This document shows, in pieces, positions 12,631 through 23,237 of a stretch of 64,000 nucleotides of DNA. The stretch comes from Stichopus chloronotus. Lineage: Eukaryota; Echinodermata; Holothuroidea; Aspidochirotida; Stichopodidae. Position numbers and translations under genes: made by a program. The stretch's first letter is position 1. The number at the start of each line of letters is the position of its first letter. The stretch is from contig SFZH01000008.1 of assembly GCA_021234535.1 (NCBI GenBank), positions 22,283,091-22,347,090 on the forward strand, given 5' to 3'. The notes beneath the pieces are model-generated. The model saw only the letters and a program-made list of their open reading frames with translations. It ran no database searches and was not told the DNA's origin.

Positions 12631-12924
12631 ACACAATCTCTGGGCTACAGAAACACAATCTCTGGGCTACAGAAACACAATCTCTGGGCTACAGAAACAC
12701 AATCTCTGGGCTACAGAAACACAATCTCTGGGCTACAGAAACACAATCTCTGGGCTACAGAAACACAATCTCTGGGCTACAGAAACACAATCTCTGGGCT
12801 ACAGAAACACAATCTCTGGGCTACAGAAACACAATCTCTGGGCTACAGAAACACAATCTCTGGGCTACAGAAACACAATCTCTGGGCTACAGAAACACAA
12901 TCTCTGGGCTACAGAAACACAACC
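12631..12924. repeat. 22-bp minisatellite, 13 nearly identical units
   Basis: Thirteen units of CTGGGCTACAGAAACACAAT plus CT, beginning with TCTGGGCTAC near 12639 and recurring every 22 bp to 12903, then one degraded unit (CTGTGAACTACAGAG). The units appear identical. Because 22 is not a multiple of three and the unit has no stop in any plus-strand frame, the array is open in all three plus frames and mimics a 22-residue peptide repeat. It is intronic and not a gene. Confidence 0.95.
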
Positions 12925-13095
12925 TGTGAACTACAGAGTCAGAAACATGAAGAGTGCAAACAAATGGAAAATAGTACTTGTCGGTTCTACGTCACACATT
13001 TTGAGGCTCATGCTGAAGGCCAACATTCAAAGCATTATTTAACATCTAAGGAAGCTTCCTCTGGCACAATCGCTATATTTAACTGATAGGATGAT

Positions 13096-13524
13096 AAAAA
13101 GTAATTAAGATGGGGAAGATTTCATATATCATGTTAATTTTTTTTTTTTTTTTATGGTGCAGAATTCCTTTAATTGGTCACTCTGCAATGCTACTAGTTC
13201 TTGGCTACATATCAGAAAGTGCAATCAAATGGCAGTGATACAGTATAATGTAAGCTGTGATTCATTCACTAAAAAAGATTCTCATTCAGCTCTTGCCACA
13301 TAAAATCCTGTTTTTCATACCACGCTATAAGACAATAGTCTAGTGTGGTATATTTTGTCGTCTTGAGACGAATGTGATAATCCACTCAAGTAGCAAGCAA
13401 TAACACAGTCAATTAGACAGCAAATGCCTCCATTGTTTTTTTTTAACCTGCATTTTATATCAAACCAGGGAATAGTTGGCATGTCCAAAGACAACAAAAA
13501 GTAATTAAGATGGGGAAGATTTCA
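13096..13524 (-). mobile_element. 371-bp insert between 29-bp direct repeats with a poly(T) end
   Basis: A perfect 29-bp direct repeat (AAAAAGTAATTAAGATGGGG then AAGATTTCA) occurs at 13096-13124 and 13496-13524. Between them lie 371 bp that begin, 13 bases in, with a run of about 16 T. A long target duplication plus a homopolymer at one end is the signature of L1-type retroposition of a minus-strand transcript. The insert itself (CACGCTATAAGACAATAGTC in its middle) was not recognised. Confidence 0.5.
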
Positions 13525-13779
13525 ACAGACCAATACATTTTGCGGGTGACATCAGAGTGTGTGTGACAAGCTTGTGCAATAGTTTTGGGAAGCATCACTG
13601 AGAGAGTGCTAAATGACAACTAACTTAAGTTACTGTGCACTGCATTGCAAAAACATCCTAAACATATGAAAATATACTGTACCAACATTACCACAAGAAT
13701 GCCACCTTATGAACTACAAACTCGGTAGAACAGAGAGTGCTGGTGACAAATAAATTTTCCATAAAATGTAATAACTCAC

Positions 13780-13803
13780 ATTGATCTCCATAGATGTCAC
13801 TAC
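13780..13803 (-). CDS. Candidate 24-nt cassette microexon of the AFAP-like gene
   Basis: A 24-nt phase 1-1 interval with acceptor ACATTTAG and a consensus GTGAGT donor. It adds SDIYGDQ-type residues to the acidic region, including a Tyr in an acidic setting (DIYGD) that could serve as a phosphorylation or SH2-docking site. Inclusion or skipping, alone or with the 36-nt microexon at 11457, keeps the frame open in all four combinations. The interval is too short to be secure without transcript evidence. Confidence 0.4.
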
Positions 13804-14155
13804 CTAAATGTGAGTAATAAACATGAAGAAATGTATAATAAAATTATGAAACTAAATGACTATCTACTATGAACATACACTAGTGGAAACCTACCACGCT
13901 CATTACATTATATTTCTATAGACTCGACATTACATTATAAACTCAAAAACACTAGTCTTTCCTACTTCAATATGAAATATAGCTCCAAATTAATTGACAG
14001 TAACAACTTGACAATAAATGTAATTGTTTTTAATCTCAAAGCTCATTTAACAATTTTCATTCTGCCTAATAAACTGCGCATAGTACCGGCTACAACTTTT
14101 GTTTAGTTCCTCTTATGTCATCATCTAACTTTCTCAAAACACAGAAAATCTGACA

Positions 14156-15723
14156 TAACCAGAAAGTCAAAAGACTTTGTGATTCCTTGTCGATATCTCC
14201 TTTTTTCTCCCAAGCACACACAATCACTTTAGAAGGAAGCGACCAAGGGAGAAGAAAGAGATCACATCAAAACGGAAAACAGAACACAAGAATGTAAACC
14301 ACATATGAGAATTATGACAAATCAGAATGTTCCTGACACCAAAGTGTGGTTAAAAGTTGGCAGAGGCAAAATGAAAAATATTTCCCTGCTTAAGGGTACT
14401 TCCCTTTGGAAAAGGCGACTAAACCAAAATACTTTGTTAATCTTAACAGGGAGTTTCTAGCAAATAAGTTGCTGATAAATCTAAAAATCTATGTTAATTG
14501 AGATTAAATGATTATTTGGAGAAGGCTACAGAAAATTGGTTTTCAATAGCTTGTTGAAGAAAATGAGAAAACATTTCAGCATCATTTATCTGCCATAAAA
14601 CATCTATTTTTTTGGCAAGGAGCAAGGTGATGGGAGGGGTGATGGGACCAATCAATTCCATGGCATTTCAGTGATAACAAGATGTGACACTTGACTTCCC
14701 CAAAATATTACACAGTTTGTATCTACAAGTAGGTCCACAAATGTCAGTTTTTGCTATAGATACAAATCTCTAAGTTCATTAGCTCTGCAATTTTAACATT
14801 TGACTTCATATGGAAACATGATTTTCTCAGTCCCCCATGGGGCAATTCAAACAACAGAGATCATTCACTCATCAACTGATACCAATTTTGAAAGCTTGAA
14901 GTGCTAGTTACATTCAGTTGCTGAGAGATCATCCTTAACATGTTTTTAGACTTGAATCCTCAGGTGACCTCAAATGACCTTTAACCTCCATGAAAAATGA
15001 TAAAGGTCATCTACCTACAGTGAACTACCAACACAACACCTTTGAAGTTCAAGTCCCCTTCCATCCATGAGAAAGTGTGTTTACATGGTTTTTAACTATG
15101 TCAAGTGACCTCAAGTGACCTCCATTAAAAATGACGGATATTTTCTACAAAAGTAAGTGCTCTGCAATGTCAACACTTGAAGTTCCAGCAACATTCCACT
15201 ACTGAGGTATGTCCCTTTGACTGGTTTTCATACTTTAAGGTCTGGTGACCTCAAATGACCCTTTGACCCTTATGAAAAACAAAAGGAATCATTTACTCAT
15301 AATGGGCTATCAACACACCAACTTCTAAGTTTAAGCACCCGTCCCTTCTTGGGATATCGTATTTACAAGGTGTTCAAACTATTTCCTCTTTGACCCCAAT
15401 GCAAAATGCCAGACATCATCTACTCATCAAGTGCTACCAACGGTAAGAGGTTGAGGATCCAACAACGTTCCATTGCTGAGACATCTCCCTTAACAGGTTT
15501 TCATACTTCATGCTCTGGTGACCTGAAATGACCTTTGACCTCCATGAAAAAGCAATAGGGATCGTCTACTCTCGATGGACTACTCGTTTATCAACTTTGT
15601 AAGTTAAAATACCTCCCTTTCTTGAGATATCGTATCTACAAGACATGGCGTCACAGACACACACGCACACACATACACGCCATCACCATAGATTCCATGC
15701 CTGCCTTCGGCCAGGGATCAAAA
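14156..15723 (+). mobile_element. Family A repeat, complete copy 2
   Basis: The clearest family A copy. The 5' terminus is CCAGAAAGTCAAAAGACTTT then GTGATTCCTTG; it has an 800-bp 5' region with low module content, then modules with CAAATGACCTTTAACCTCC and TTTCTTGAGATATCG. The 3' terminus has (AC)n, CGCCATCACCATAGATTCC, a short stem (TGCCTGCCTTCGGCCAGGGA) and ATCAAAAG. The 5' and 3' ends both carry the GATTCC word, in the same orientation. No open frame was seen. Confidence 0.65.
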
Positions 15724-17430
15724 GAGGTCAGTTTAGATCAAAGTATTTAATCCGCAGTGACTGAAGCTTAGTTTAGCAGATAGTAGTTGGTCCACAGTGG
15801 CTGAAGGTTTAGTTAAGTTCCCAGTATTTGGTCCACAGTGGCTGAAGGTTAGTTTAGCACACAGTATTTAATTCACAGTGACTGCAGATTAGCCTAGCAC
15901 ACTATTTGGTCCATGGTGATTGAAGGTTAGTTTAGCACACAGTATTTTAATCCACAGTGTCAGAAGATTAGCTTAGCACACAGTATTTGGTTCACAGTGG
16001 CTGGAGGTTAGTTTAGAATCAATGTTCAGTGTTTGATTGACAATGGCTGAGGATTACTTGTGTGTATTTGGTCCAAAGTGGCTGAAGGTTACTTCAGTGA
16101 ACAATATTTGATCGACAGTGTCTGAATGTTACTTTGTACAGAATTTGATCCACAGAAGATGAATTCAAGTATAGTGTACAGGATTTGGTCCACACTAACC
16201 TTTGGTTTATTTAGTTGACAGCATTTGATCCACAGTGGCTGAAGGTTAGTTTAGCATATTTGGTTCACAGTAGCTGAAGGTTAGTAAAGAGTGCAAAACA
16301 CTTGGTCCAAAGTGACTGAAGGATGATTAAGTTTACAGTAGTTGATCCACTTGGCTGAAAGTAAGTTCATTCTATGGTATTTGATCCACAGTGGCTGAAA
16401 GTTAGTTCATTCTATGGTATTTGATCCACAGTGGCTGAAAGTTAGTTCATTCTATGGTATTTGATCCACAGTGGCTGAAAGTTAGTTCATTCTATGGTAT
16501 TTGATCCACAGTGACTGAAAGTTAGTTCATTCTATAGTATTTGATCCACTTGGCTGAAAGTTAGTTCATTCTATGGTATTTGATCAACAGTGGCTGAAAG
16601 TCAGTTTAGCGAATTTGGTCCATGGTGGCTGACGGCTAATTTATTTTACAATATTTGGTCCACAATGACTGGAGGTTTAAAGTTTAGTCTACAGTGCTTG
16701 ATCTACAGGGGCTGAAGGGTAGTTTACACTATCTGGACTACACTGATTGAAGATTAGTTTCATGTACAAAATTAGGCCCACAGTGACTGGTGGGTAGTTT
16801 ACAGTATTTGTTCTACAGTGATTAATGGTTATGTTTGTGTGCAAAACTACTTTCACAGTGACAGAAGGTTACTCATCCATGGCAGCTGAAGGTTAGCTTT
16901 AATAGTGTACAGTATTATATCCATAGTGGCTGAAGGATAGTTTTGTGTACAATATTTGACCCACAGTGGCTGAAGGTTAGTTTCAATAGTGTATGGCATT
17001 TGGTCCACAAGCGAGTTTAGAAGACATTATTTGATCCACAGTGGCTGAGGGTTAGTTTAGTGTATGGTATTTGGTCCACAGTGACCAAAGGCTAGTTATA
17101 GGGACAATATTTGATCCACAGTGGCTGAAGTTACTTCGGTTTATAACATTTGATCCACAGTGACTGAAGGCTAGTTGTTTAGTGTACAAGTTAGTCTACT
17201 GAATACTGATTGGGTGACAGTGACGGAAGGCTAGTTTAGTATACAATATGTGTTTCAAAGTGGTTGAAGGTTCGTTAAGTGTGCAATATTTGGTCCACAG
17301 TGACTGAAGGTTAGTTTAGAGAACAAGTGTACAATATTTGATTCACAGTGGCTGAAGATAGTTTTGTGTATAGTGTTTGGTCCACAGTTTAGTGAAGAGA
17401 TAGTATTGGGTTCACCTGTGGCCTTATAAC
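15724..17430. repeat. 40-bp minisatellite, TTTGGTCCACAGTGGCTGAA unit
   Basis: About 40 units of 36-50 bp built on ATTTGATCCACAGTGGCTGA followed by AGGTTAGTTTAGTGTACAGT. Most of the array is diverged, but 16375-16575 is a core of about five nearly identical 40-bp units (GTATTTGATCCACAGTGGCT, GAAAGTTAGTTCATTCTATG), suggesting recent local amplification. It starts directly after the family A 3' end at 15723. Confidence 0.9.
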
Positions 17431-19220
17431 AGTAACTATCCATTGAACTCATGGTATTTCAACTAGGCATCATCATTTTCTGAATAATAATTCTAAATAA
17501 GTCATAATTTGAGGTATTTTCATCCCCTCTCCACCATATTTGCAAGTGCTAAAAGGATGGAAGTGAAAGCATAATTCATTATGAATACTGTACCATCAAA
17601 ACTAACACTAACATCCATCATAGATTGATTTTTCCTCATTTAAAGATAAATTGCAGACATAAGATCCCAATCTAAAGGTTGGGTACATGCAACCTAGAAA
17701 ATCCCAAAAAGTGTCATTTCTGGCCACCTAGGGGCTTTGAAACTTTTGATACTCCTGCTGGCTCTCATCCTTCTCACACAACCCACCCCACCACCTTTAT
17801 TCAATCATTCCAGCACACCGGGGTATGTATGTGAACCTGAGACCAGCAAAGGAAACAACATGGCTGCCATAGAGCTGAAGACAAACAAGGATGATTCAGG
17901 TCATAGAGGGCAAATTGTTAGGACTTTATTTTGGAGCAAATTGCACAAGGGTGCACAATGCATAAGAGCAGGCAAGGGTTAGTATATGCCTATGATCTGA
18001 ATACACTTTATACATGCTGTGTATACCCTTCACTACTGCATATAATCTCTCTACATTATTATTACATGCAGTATTTGCTGCAAATAATCGGCTTCCTTTC
18101 AAGTTACAAAATCAGATATGGTGAAAGCTTCAAGAACAGTTGCTCGATTAGTGACGACATGTGAATGAACATGCATAAGACCACATGAATTTGTTCTAAG
18201 GAGGCCTAATGTCAGCTTACACTAATCACCAAGGGATAGCCCAGTCCTACACAAAAGTTAAACATTGCAAATATACATACCTTACCTTTAACCATGCAGA
18301 AACTACTGAACACCTACTCCTGAAGACCACACCTACAGTCATTTGTAGGAAGGTCTACAAATGGCTTTAGTAATAAGCTCTTTGGATTTACTGATATTCA
18401 ACCACAGTTAAGTGTAGCAGATCCAGCGAGAGATAATCTGAACATTGTAACCATTCAGATGCAAACAAATTCCATTTCAATTTGACTACAGTATCTACCT
18501 GTATAGAGCAAGAAATACAATTAGTATACCTTGCAACAGAACAACTCATTCTTTGGCAGTTCCATCTTGCTCTAGTTACAACAGTTGGTCTAATCAACAA
18601 ACCAGGTTTTTGCTATACTAAGTTTTTCTTTTCTTTTATTTTGGTTTGAATAAGCAAACATTTTAATACCTTTATAAGCCATAAATATTGTTTAGTGGCA
18701 AACTTTCAGTCTATGAATAACCTTATGTACAGGAATACTACAGTTGTCAATATTCAGTTGTCAAGATTACCTTGCAAGGGGACATGAGCCTCTTGATTTG
18801 TGACATCCATGGACTAACACATTTAAGCTTCAAAAAAAGGTGTAATGATAGAGAGCAAACAACCTGCCAGTTAGCTTGATTAAAATATGAAGTCTCACAA
18901 ATTTTCAACGACATACAGTGACAAACCTACTAAATGAGAGGAAATTTATAATAACACAATTTCCAGGAACTCACTAAGACAAAACAGCATTTTTAAGACA
19001 ATTCAAGCAAAGCAACCCACAATGGAATATGCATGGTTGCCTGAAAACAAAATGTGATATTCCCTTAAAGAAGCAAAGGGCATTGTAAAATACATACATC
19101 ATAACTTTTTGCTCTTTCTTTCTCCAAATTGAGTAGAAGCATAGATATTTATACAGATTTCTGGTAAAAATCATCTGCCAATGACAATTTTGTTAGAGAG
19201 TGTCCCAGTAGAGAGGAAAA
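17431..19220. other. Intronic sequence without recognised features
   Basis: AT-rich sequence. A frame near 17737 encodes a hydrophobic signal-like leader but starts at TTG, not ATG. No splice-framed exon in the phase of the host gene was found. Confidence 0.4.
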
Positions 19221-19223
19221 AAC

Positions 19224-19432
19224 CTTATGTTATGGCATAACATTCATGAGTATATAATTTATGCCTTCCTTAGCTTTGCAGCTGGAATGTTGTTGGTTGA
19301 AGGTCATCCATGTCTGCCTGTGCAGTCCAGGTAAACATGGATAACATTCCACCAAACAAGAATCCATGTGCAAGCTAAGGTAAGGGAGAAAAGACATACT
19401 CATGAATATTATCTAGCAGGCCACAACATTAA
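19224..19432. mobile_element. Foldback MITE (about 210 bp)
   Basis: Imperfect inverted arms: ATAACATTCATGAGTATATA...CCTTCCTTAGCTTTGCA on the left (19237-19282) against the reverse complement of TGCAAGCTAAGGTAAGGG...CATACTCATGAATATTAT on the right (19370-19412). The ends ATGTTATGGC and GCCACAACAT extend the palindrome. A smaller inverted pair (CATCCATGT / ACATGGAT) sits inside. No coding capacity. Confidence 0.7.
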
Positions 19433-20722
19433 AAAATTAAAATATTAACATTTTTTTCTTGCTATTGCGGCGCTAGCTAACAAAAATTGTCATAGGCAGA
19501 TCATATTGATATGATGCGGTTGTTAAATCTGGCAGACAAAATATTAGACTTCTGCACTTCCCGCTCATTTGCATGCCATCCATTGCTAACAAGGTAACAA
19601 TGTAAATGTATTAATTTATGTAAATTAAACTGTTGTTTCGAGTTTTGAATCACCTTCTCTGAGATGGGTGGCTAAACACCTGGGAGATCAAAGCATTGTT
19701 CTGAGTGAGCTTATTGTGCATTAGGATTAGTTGACTTGAATGATCTCACTAGGTGAATGACATAGAACTGGAATCACTTAATAAAGGAAAGAAATATCTT
19801 TGAGCTAATTGAGCAGCTTATCTTCACTTGATTTGGTGGATTTTAACTTAGTGGTAATTAGTTGCCATTTAAATCAAATGTACACCTGGCATCTGACATT
19901 ATTTTGTAGTTTATGTTGAAGTTGGGAGTACACACAACTGAGCTGAACCCCTCAATTGCCTACTGCTCTTGTCTTGCTATTACATAGTACTTCAATCACA
20001 GCTAATTGAAGGGGAATCTTAAAAATACTGCCCAGAGCCTACTAATCCAGACAAAGAATCAAAACATCTATAACTAATGGAAGTACTGAATGGAAAATGA
20101 TGGCACAAGATCTACCTATTGCATATTTTGGGCTTTTTTATTTGGTCAATAATTTGCAAAAAGATTTATGATACCTATTTTCTACAAAACTAGACTAGTG
20201 CCACATTTTGCTTACATGCAAAAAAGCATAATGACATTGACAATGAAAGCGAGACTTGACACCGGGCTAAAACAATAGCAGAATGTCAAGCATGACAATA
20301 TCTTCATACAATACATGTAATGTATTGAGTGAAACATCAATGAACATCAACATCATGAAAGATGGACATTCCTGCATCAGACATCATCAATCCTGTGACA
20401 TAACAGTTTAAATTCAGTATTTTAATTTTAAATTCAGTATGATTATAGAATAAGGTTATTTTCTTGAAATACTACCACAAAAAAGCTAATTTAGTAACTG
20501 CCACATAGTTTAATAAGTGAGAAATGTCTGTCCATGATATGCTTTTCAAAACCCCATTAATAAAATGGTTTATTCCAGGTTATCGGGCACTTGCAAAATT
20601 TTTTACACTTTTCGACCAGTAAGTACACATGTCTGTCAAAATTTTAGGACAAATTTTAACATCATATTAAAATATATACATATATTTGTGTACAGAATAA
20701 ATGTTATCACTGAGAATTGTTG

Positions 20723-20726
<4 letters not shown>
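19433..20726. other. Intronic sequence without recognised features
   Basis: AT-rich, with a small TTTTAAATTCAGTAT duplication near 20410-20440. Nothing else was identified up to the (AT)n tract. Confidence 0.4.

Positions 20727-20728
<2 letters not shown>

Positions 20729-20802
<74 letters not shown>
20729..20802. repeat. (AT)n tract, left border of the Penelope pair
   Basis: About 37 AT dinucleotides, uninterrupted, directly abutting the 3' end of the left (minus-strand) Penelope copy. Matched by a similar tract at 23238-23318 on the other side. Confidence 0.95.
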
Positions 20803-20804
<2 letters not shown>

Positions 20805-20862
20805 AAACTGAAAATAGCGATGAGTTTGAAATTCATGATGAATCAAATATATTGCGCCAATA

Positions 20863-20892
20863 TTTCGTAAGAATACACCTTACATCGTCAAG
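20863..20892 (-). ncRNA. Hammerhead-like motif of the left Penelope copy
   Basis: Inverted counterpart of the motif at 23118-23147, with the same stem GTAAG/CTTAC, the same GAAA and the same core substitution. Both copies share it, so it was present in the parent element. Confidence 0.35.
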
Positions 20893-20968
20893 GCGAAATA
20901 GCAAACTGATAATACAAGTCAGTACATTACAAAAACAGCTGTAACAGAAGTAAGTGAGTAATACCAGC

Positions 20969-21928
20969 TCAAAATAGCTGAAGATTAAAACTCTGGACGT
21001 TTCTATTCAGGGTAGGTTGTAAGTCTTTAATGAAAAGAGACTCCATGATCTTGCGTCTATACCAGGCATTCTCTACATGGAGGACTTTAATATCACCTGG
21101 GTTTGGAAGTTTATGGGACGCCGTTTTACAGTGATCGTGTATGGAACTGAATTCTTTGAAATAGTCAGCATTTACATGTTTTTTAAATCTATCACAAAGC
21201 CTGAGTTTGGACTCCCCAATATAATTATCTGTACAAGTTTTGTCTCCACAAGGAATATGATAAATACAACCACTGCTTTTAAGATCAGGAATTTTGTCTT
21301 TAACCTTGAAAAATGAACCAATTTTAGAACATCTGAAAGAGATCTGTAGTTCTGCATTAGAGCAACGTGTGAAAGACTTAGATATAGATCTAGCAATTTG
21401 ATTAGATATATTACCACAGTATGGTAACTTAAGATAGAATTTCGATACGACTTTATTCTCGTCCACAGTGCAGGGTACAGGGCCCATTAGTAATCTAGAT
21501 CTTAAATTACAGGTATATCTCTCAAAGCTCTTGATGAGTTTAAGAGGATAAGCGTTAAGAAGAAGGCAATTACGAATATGACGAAGTTCCTTATGGAAAA
21601 GTGCATCGGTAGAGCAAATACGTCTAGCTCTACAATGAAGTGCTCTGATAACACTGGTTTTGTACTTATTAGGGGTCCAGGATTTCCAATTACAATAAAT
21701 ACCGGTATGAGTGGGTTTTCTGTATATAGATGTAATTAAAGAAGTACCCGAATTACTGGAGACGTCTCTGCAAATGTTGATATCAAGAAACGGTATTTTG
21801 CCGTGTTTTTCAATCTCATAGGTAAATTTAATGCTAGGATGAAAAGCATTGAAAGTGGCAAGAAGTTTGGGTAACTCCTGCTCAGGCAAAATTATGAACG
21901 AATCATCAACATATCGCCTATAGTAATG
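20969..21928 (-). pseudogene. Penelope-like RT/GIY-YIG fragment, left copy (5'-truncated)
   Basis: Open for over 300 codons but with no ATG at its apparent start; the frame begins inside the reverse transcriptase just upstream of YVDD and runs through the GIY-YIG domain to a stop at 20969. It differs from the right copy by very few bases; one visible residue change is Leu for His in KFY(L/H)KLPYCG. It cannot make a complete enzyme because the N-terminal fingers and most of the palm are absent. Confidence 0.85.
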
Positions 21929-23041
21929 AAAATCGATCTTGCCAGCTGTTCATATTTCTCTTTCAATAATCACTTATTCAAGCAAATAGATGGTGTAGCT
22001 ATGGGATCATCTCTTAGTGTATGTTTTGCCAATGTATTTATGTGCCACCTTGAAAATTCTCTTCTGCCTAATGCAAAGTTTCATTACTATAGGCGATATG
22101 TTGATGATTCGTTCATAATTTTGCCTGAGCAGGAGTTACCCAAACTTCTTGCCACTTTCAATGCTTTTCATCCTAGCATTAAATTTACCTATGAGATTGA
22201 AAAACACGGCAAAATACCGTTTCTTGATATCAACATTTGCAGAGACGTCTCCAGTAATTCGGGTACTTCTTTAATTACATCTATATACAGAAAACCCACT
22301 CATACCGGTATTTATTGTAATTGGAAATCCTGGACCCCTAATAAGTACAAAACCAGTGTTATCAGAGCACTTCATTGTAGAGCTAGACGTATTTGCTCTA
22401 CCGATGCACTTTTCCATAAGGAACTTCGTCATATTCGTAATTGCCTTCTTCTTAACGCTTATCCTCTTAAACTCATCAAGAGCTTTGAGAGATATACCTG
22501 TAATTTAAGATCTAGATTACTAATGGGCCCTGTACCCTGCACTGTGGACGAGAATAAAGTCGTATCGAAATTCTATCATAAGTTACCATACTGTGGTAAT
22601 ATATCTAATCAAATTGCTAGATCTATATCTAAGTCTTTCACACGTTGCTCTAATGCAGAACTACAGATCTCTTTCAGATGTTCTAAAATTGGTTCATTTT
22701 TCAAGGTTAAAGACAAAATTCCTGATCTTAAAAGCAGTGGTTGTATTTATCATATTCCTTGTGGAGACAAAACTTGTACAGATAATTATATTGGGGAGTC
22801 CAAACTCAGGCTTTGTGATAGATTTAAAAAACATGTAAATGCTGACTATTTCAAAGAATTCAGTTCCATACACGATCACTGTAAAACGGCGTCCCATAAA
22901 CTTCCAAACCCAGGTGATATTAAAGTCCTCCATGTAGAGAATGCCTGGTATAGACGCAAGATCATGGAGTCTCTTTTCATTAAAGACTTACAACCTACCC
23001 TGAATAGAAACGTCCAGAGTTTTAATCTTCAGCTATTTTGA
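21926..23041 (+). pseudogene. Penelope-like RT/GIY-YIG ORF, right copy (5'-truncated)
   Basis: A 371-codon frame. Its ATG (21926-21928) is contributed by the inverted left copy, so the apparent start is a junction artefact. Landmarks: DGVAMGSSLSVCFANVFMC (residues about 22-40), catalytic YVDD (58-61), GKIPFLDI (about 95-102), then the endonuclease with CIYHIPC (273-279), YIGES (288-292), the helix Arg-rich CDRFKKH, a His/Cys cluster (HDHC..ASH) and a Glu in RRKIMESLF (about 348). In Penelope elements the RT copies RNA at a nick made by the GIY-YIG nuclease. Upstream RT motifs are missing, so the protein is incomplete, but what remains is undamaged, which means recent insertion. Confidence 0.88.
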
Positions 23042-23117
23042 GCTGGTATTACTCACTTACTTCTGTTACAGCTGTTTTTGTAATGTACTGACTTGTATTA
23101 TCAGTTTGCTATTTCGC

Positions 23118-23147
23118 CTTGACGATGTAAGGTGTATTCTTACGAAA
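23118..23147 (+). ncRNA. Hammerhead-like motif 3' of the right Penelope ORF (degenerate)
   Basis: The sequence CTTGACGA, then stem GTAAG, loop GTGTATT, stem CTTAC, then GAAA, lies 77 bases after the ORF stop. It follows the hammerhead ribozyme core order (CUGANGA, stem II, GAAA) except that the first core C is U. Penelope-like elements are known to carry hammerhead motifs in their terminal regions. The inverted copy at 20863-20892 has the same motif. The lost C would be expected to abolish cleavage, so this is a relic or a chance match. Confidence 0.35.
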
Positions 23148-23235
23148 TATTGGCGCAATATATTTGATTCATCATGAATTTCAAACTCATCGCTATTTTC
23201 AGTTTTATTATTAGTATATGGACCTCTCCAATCTT

Positions 23236-23237
<2 letters not shown>

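Larger units (their letters stand above)
20803..23237. mobile_element. Head-to-head pair of Penelope-like retroelements
   Basis: The left arm (20803 to about 21928, minus strand) and right arm (about 22079 to 23209, plus strand) are inverted copies that are almost identical. Both 3' ends face outward onto (AT)n tracts, and both 5' ends are truncated and meet in the middle. The 150 bp between them belongs only to the right copy. The encoded protein has the Penelope order: reverse transcriptase with YVDD, then a C-terminal GIY-YIG endonuclease. The right copy keeps about 28 more 3' bases (GGACCTCTCCAATCTTTG) than the left before reaching its (AT)n. Palindromic pairing with the 5' ends joined suggests two cDNAs primed from opposite strands of one target; an ordinary single insertion does not explain it. 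Confidence 0.85.

Noticed and set aside
12599..13042. 147-codon and 105-codon repeated-peptide frames
   Set aside because: They are translations of the 22-bp minisatellite in two different frames; the unit simply lacks stops.
17737..17982. Secreted-peptide-like frame with a hydrophobic leader (LLILLLALILLTQP)
   Set aside because: The apparent first codon is TTG, there is no ATG or acceptor supporting it, and the remainder has no recognisable features.
18260..18340. Possible extra exon of the AFAP-like gene (GTAAGG donor at about 18284)
   Set aside because: Both possible acceptors give either an in-frame stop or the wrong phase for the neighbouring exons.
20565..20944. Frames rich in alternating Ile-Tyr
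   Set aside because: They are translations of the (AT)n tracts beside the Penelope pair.
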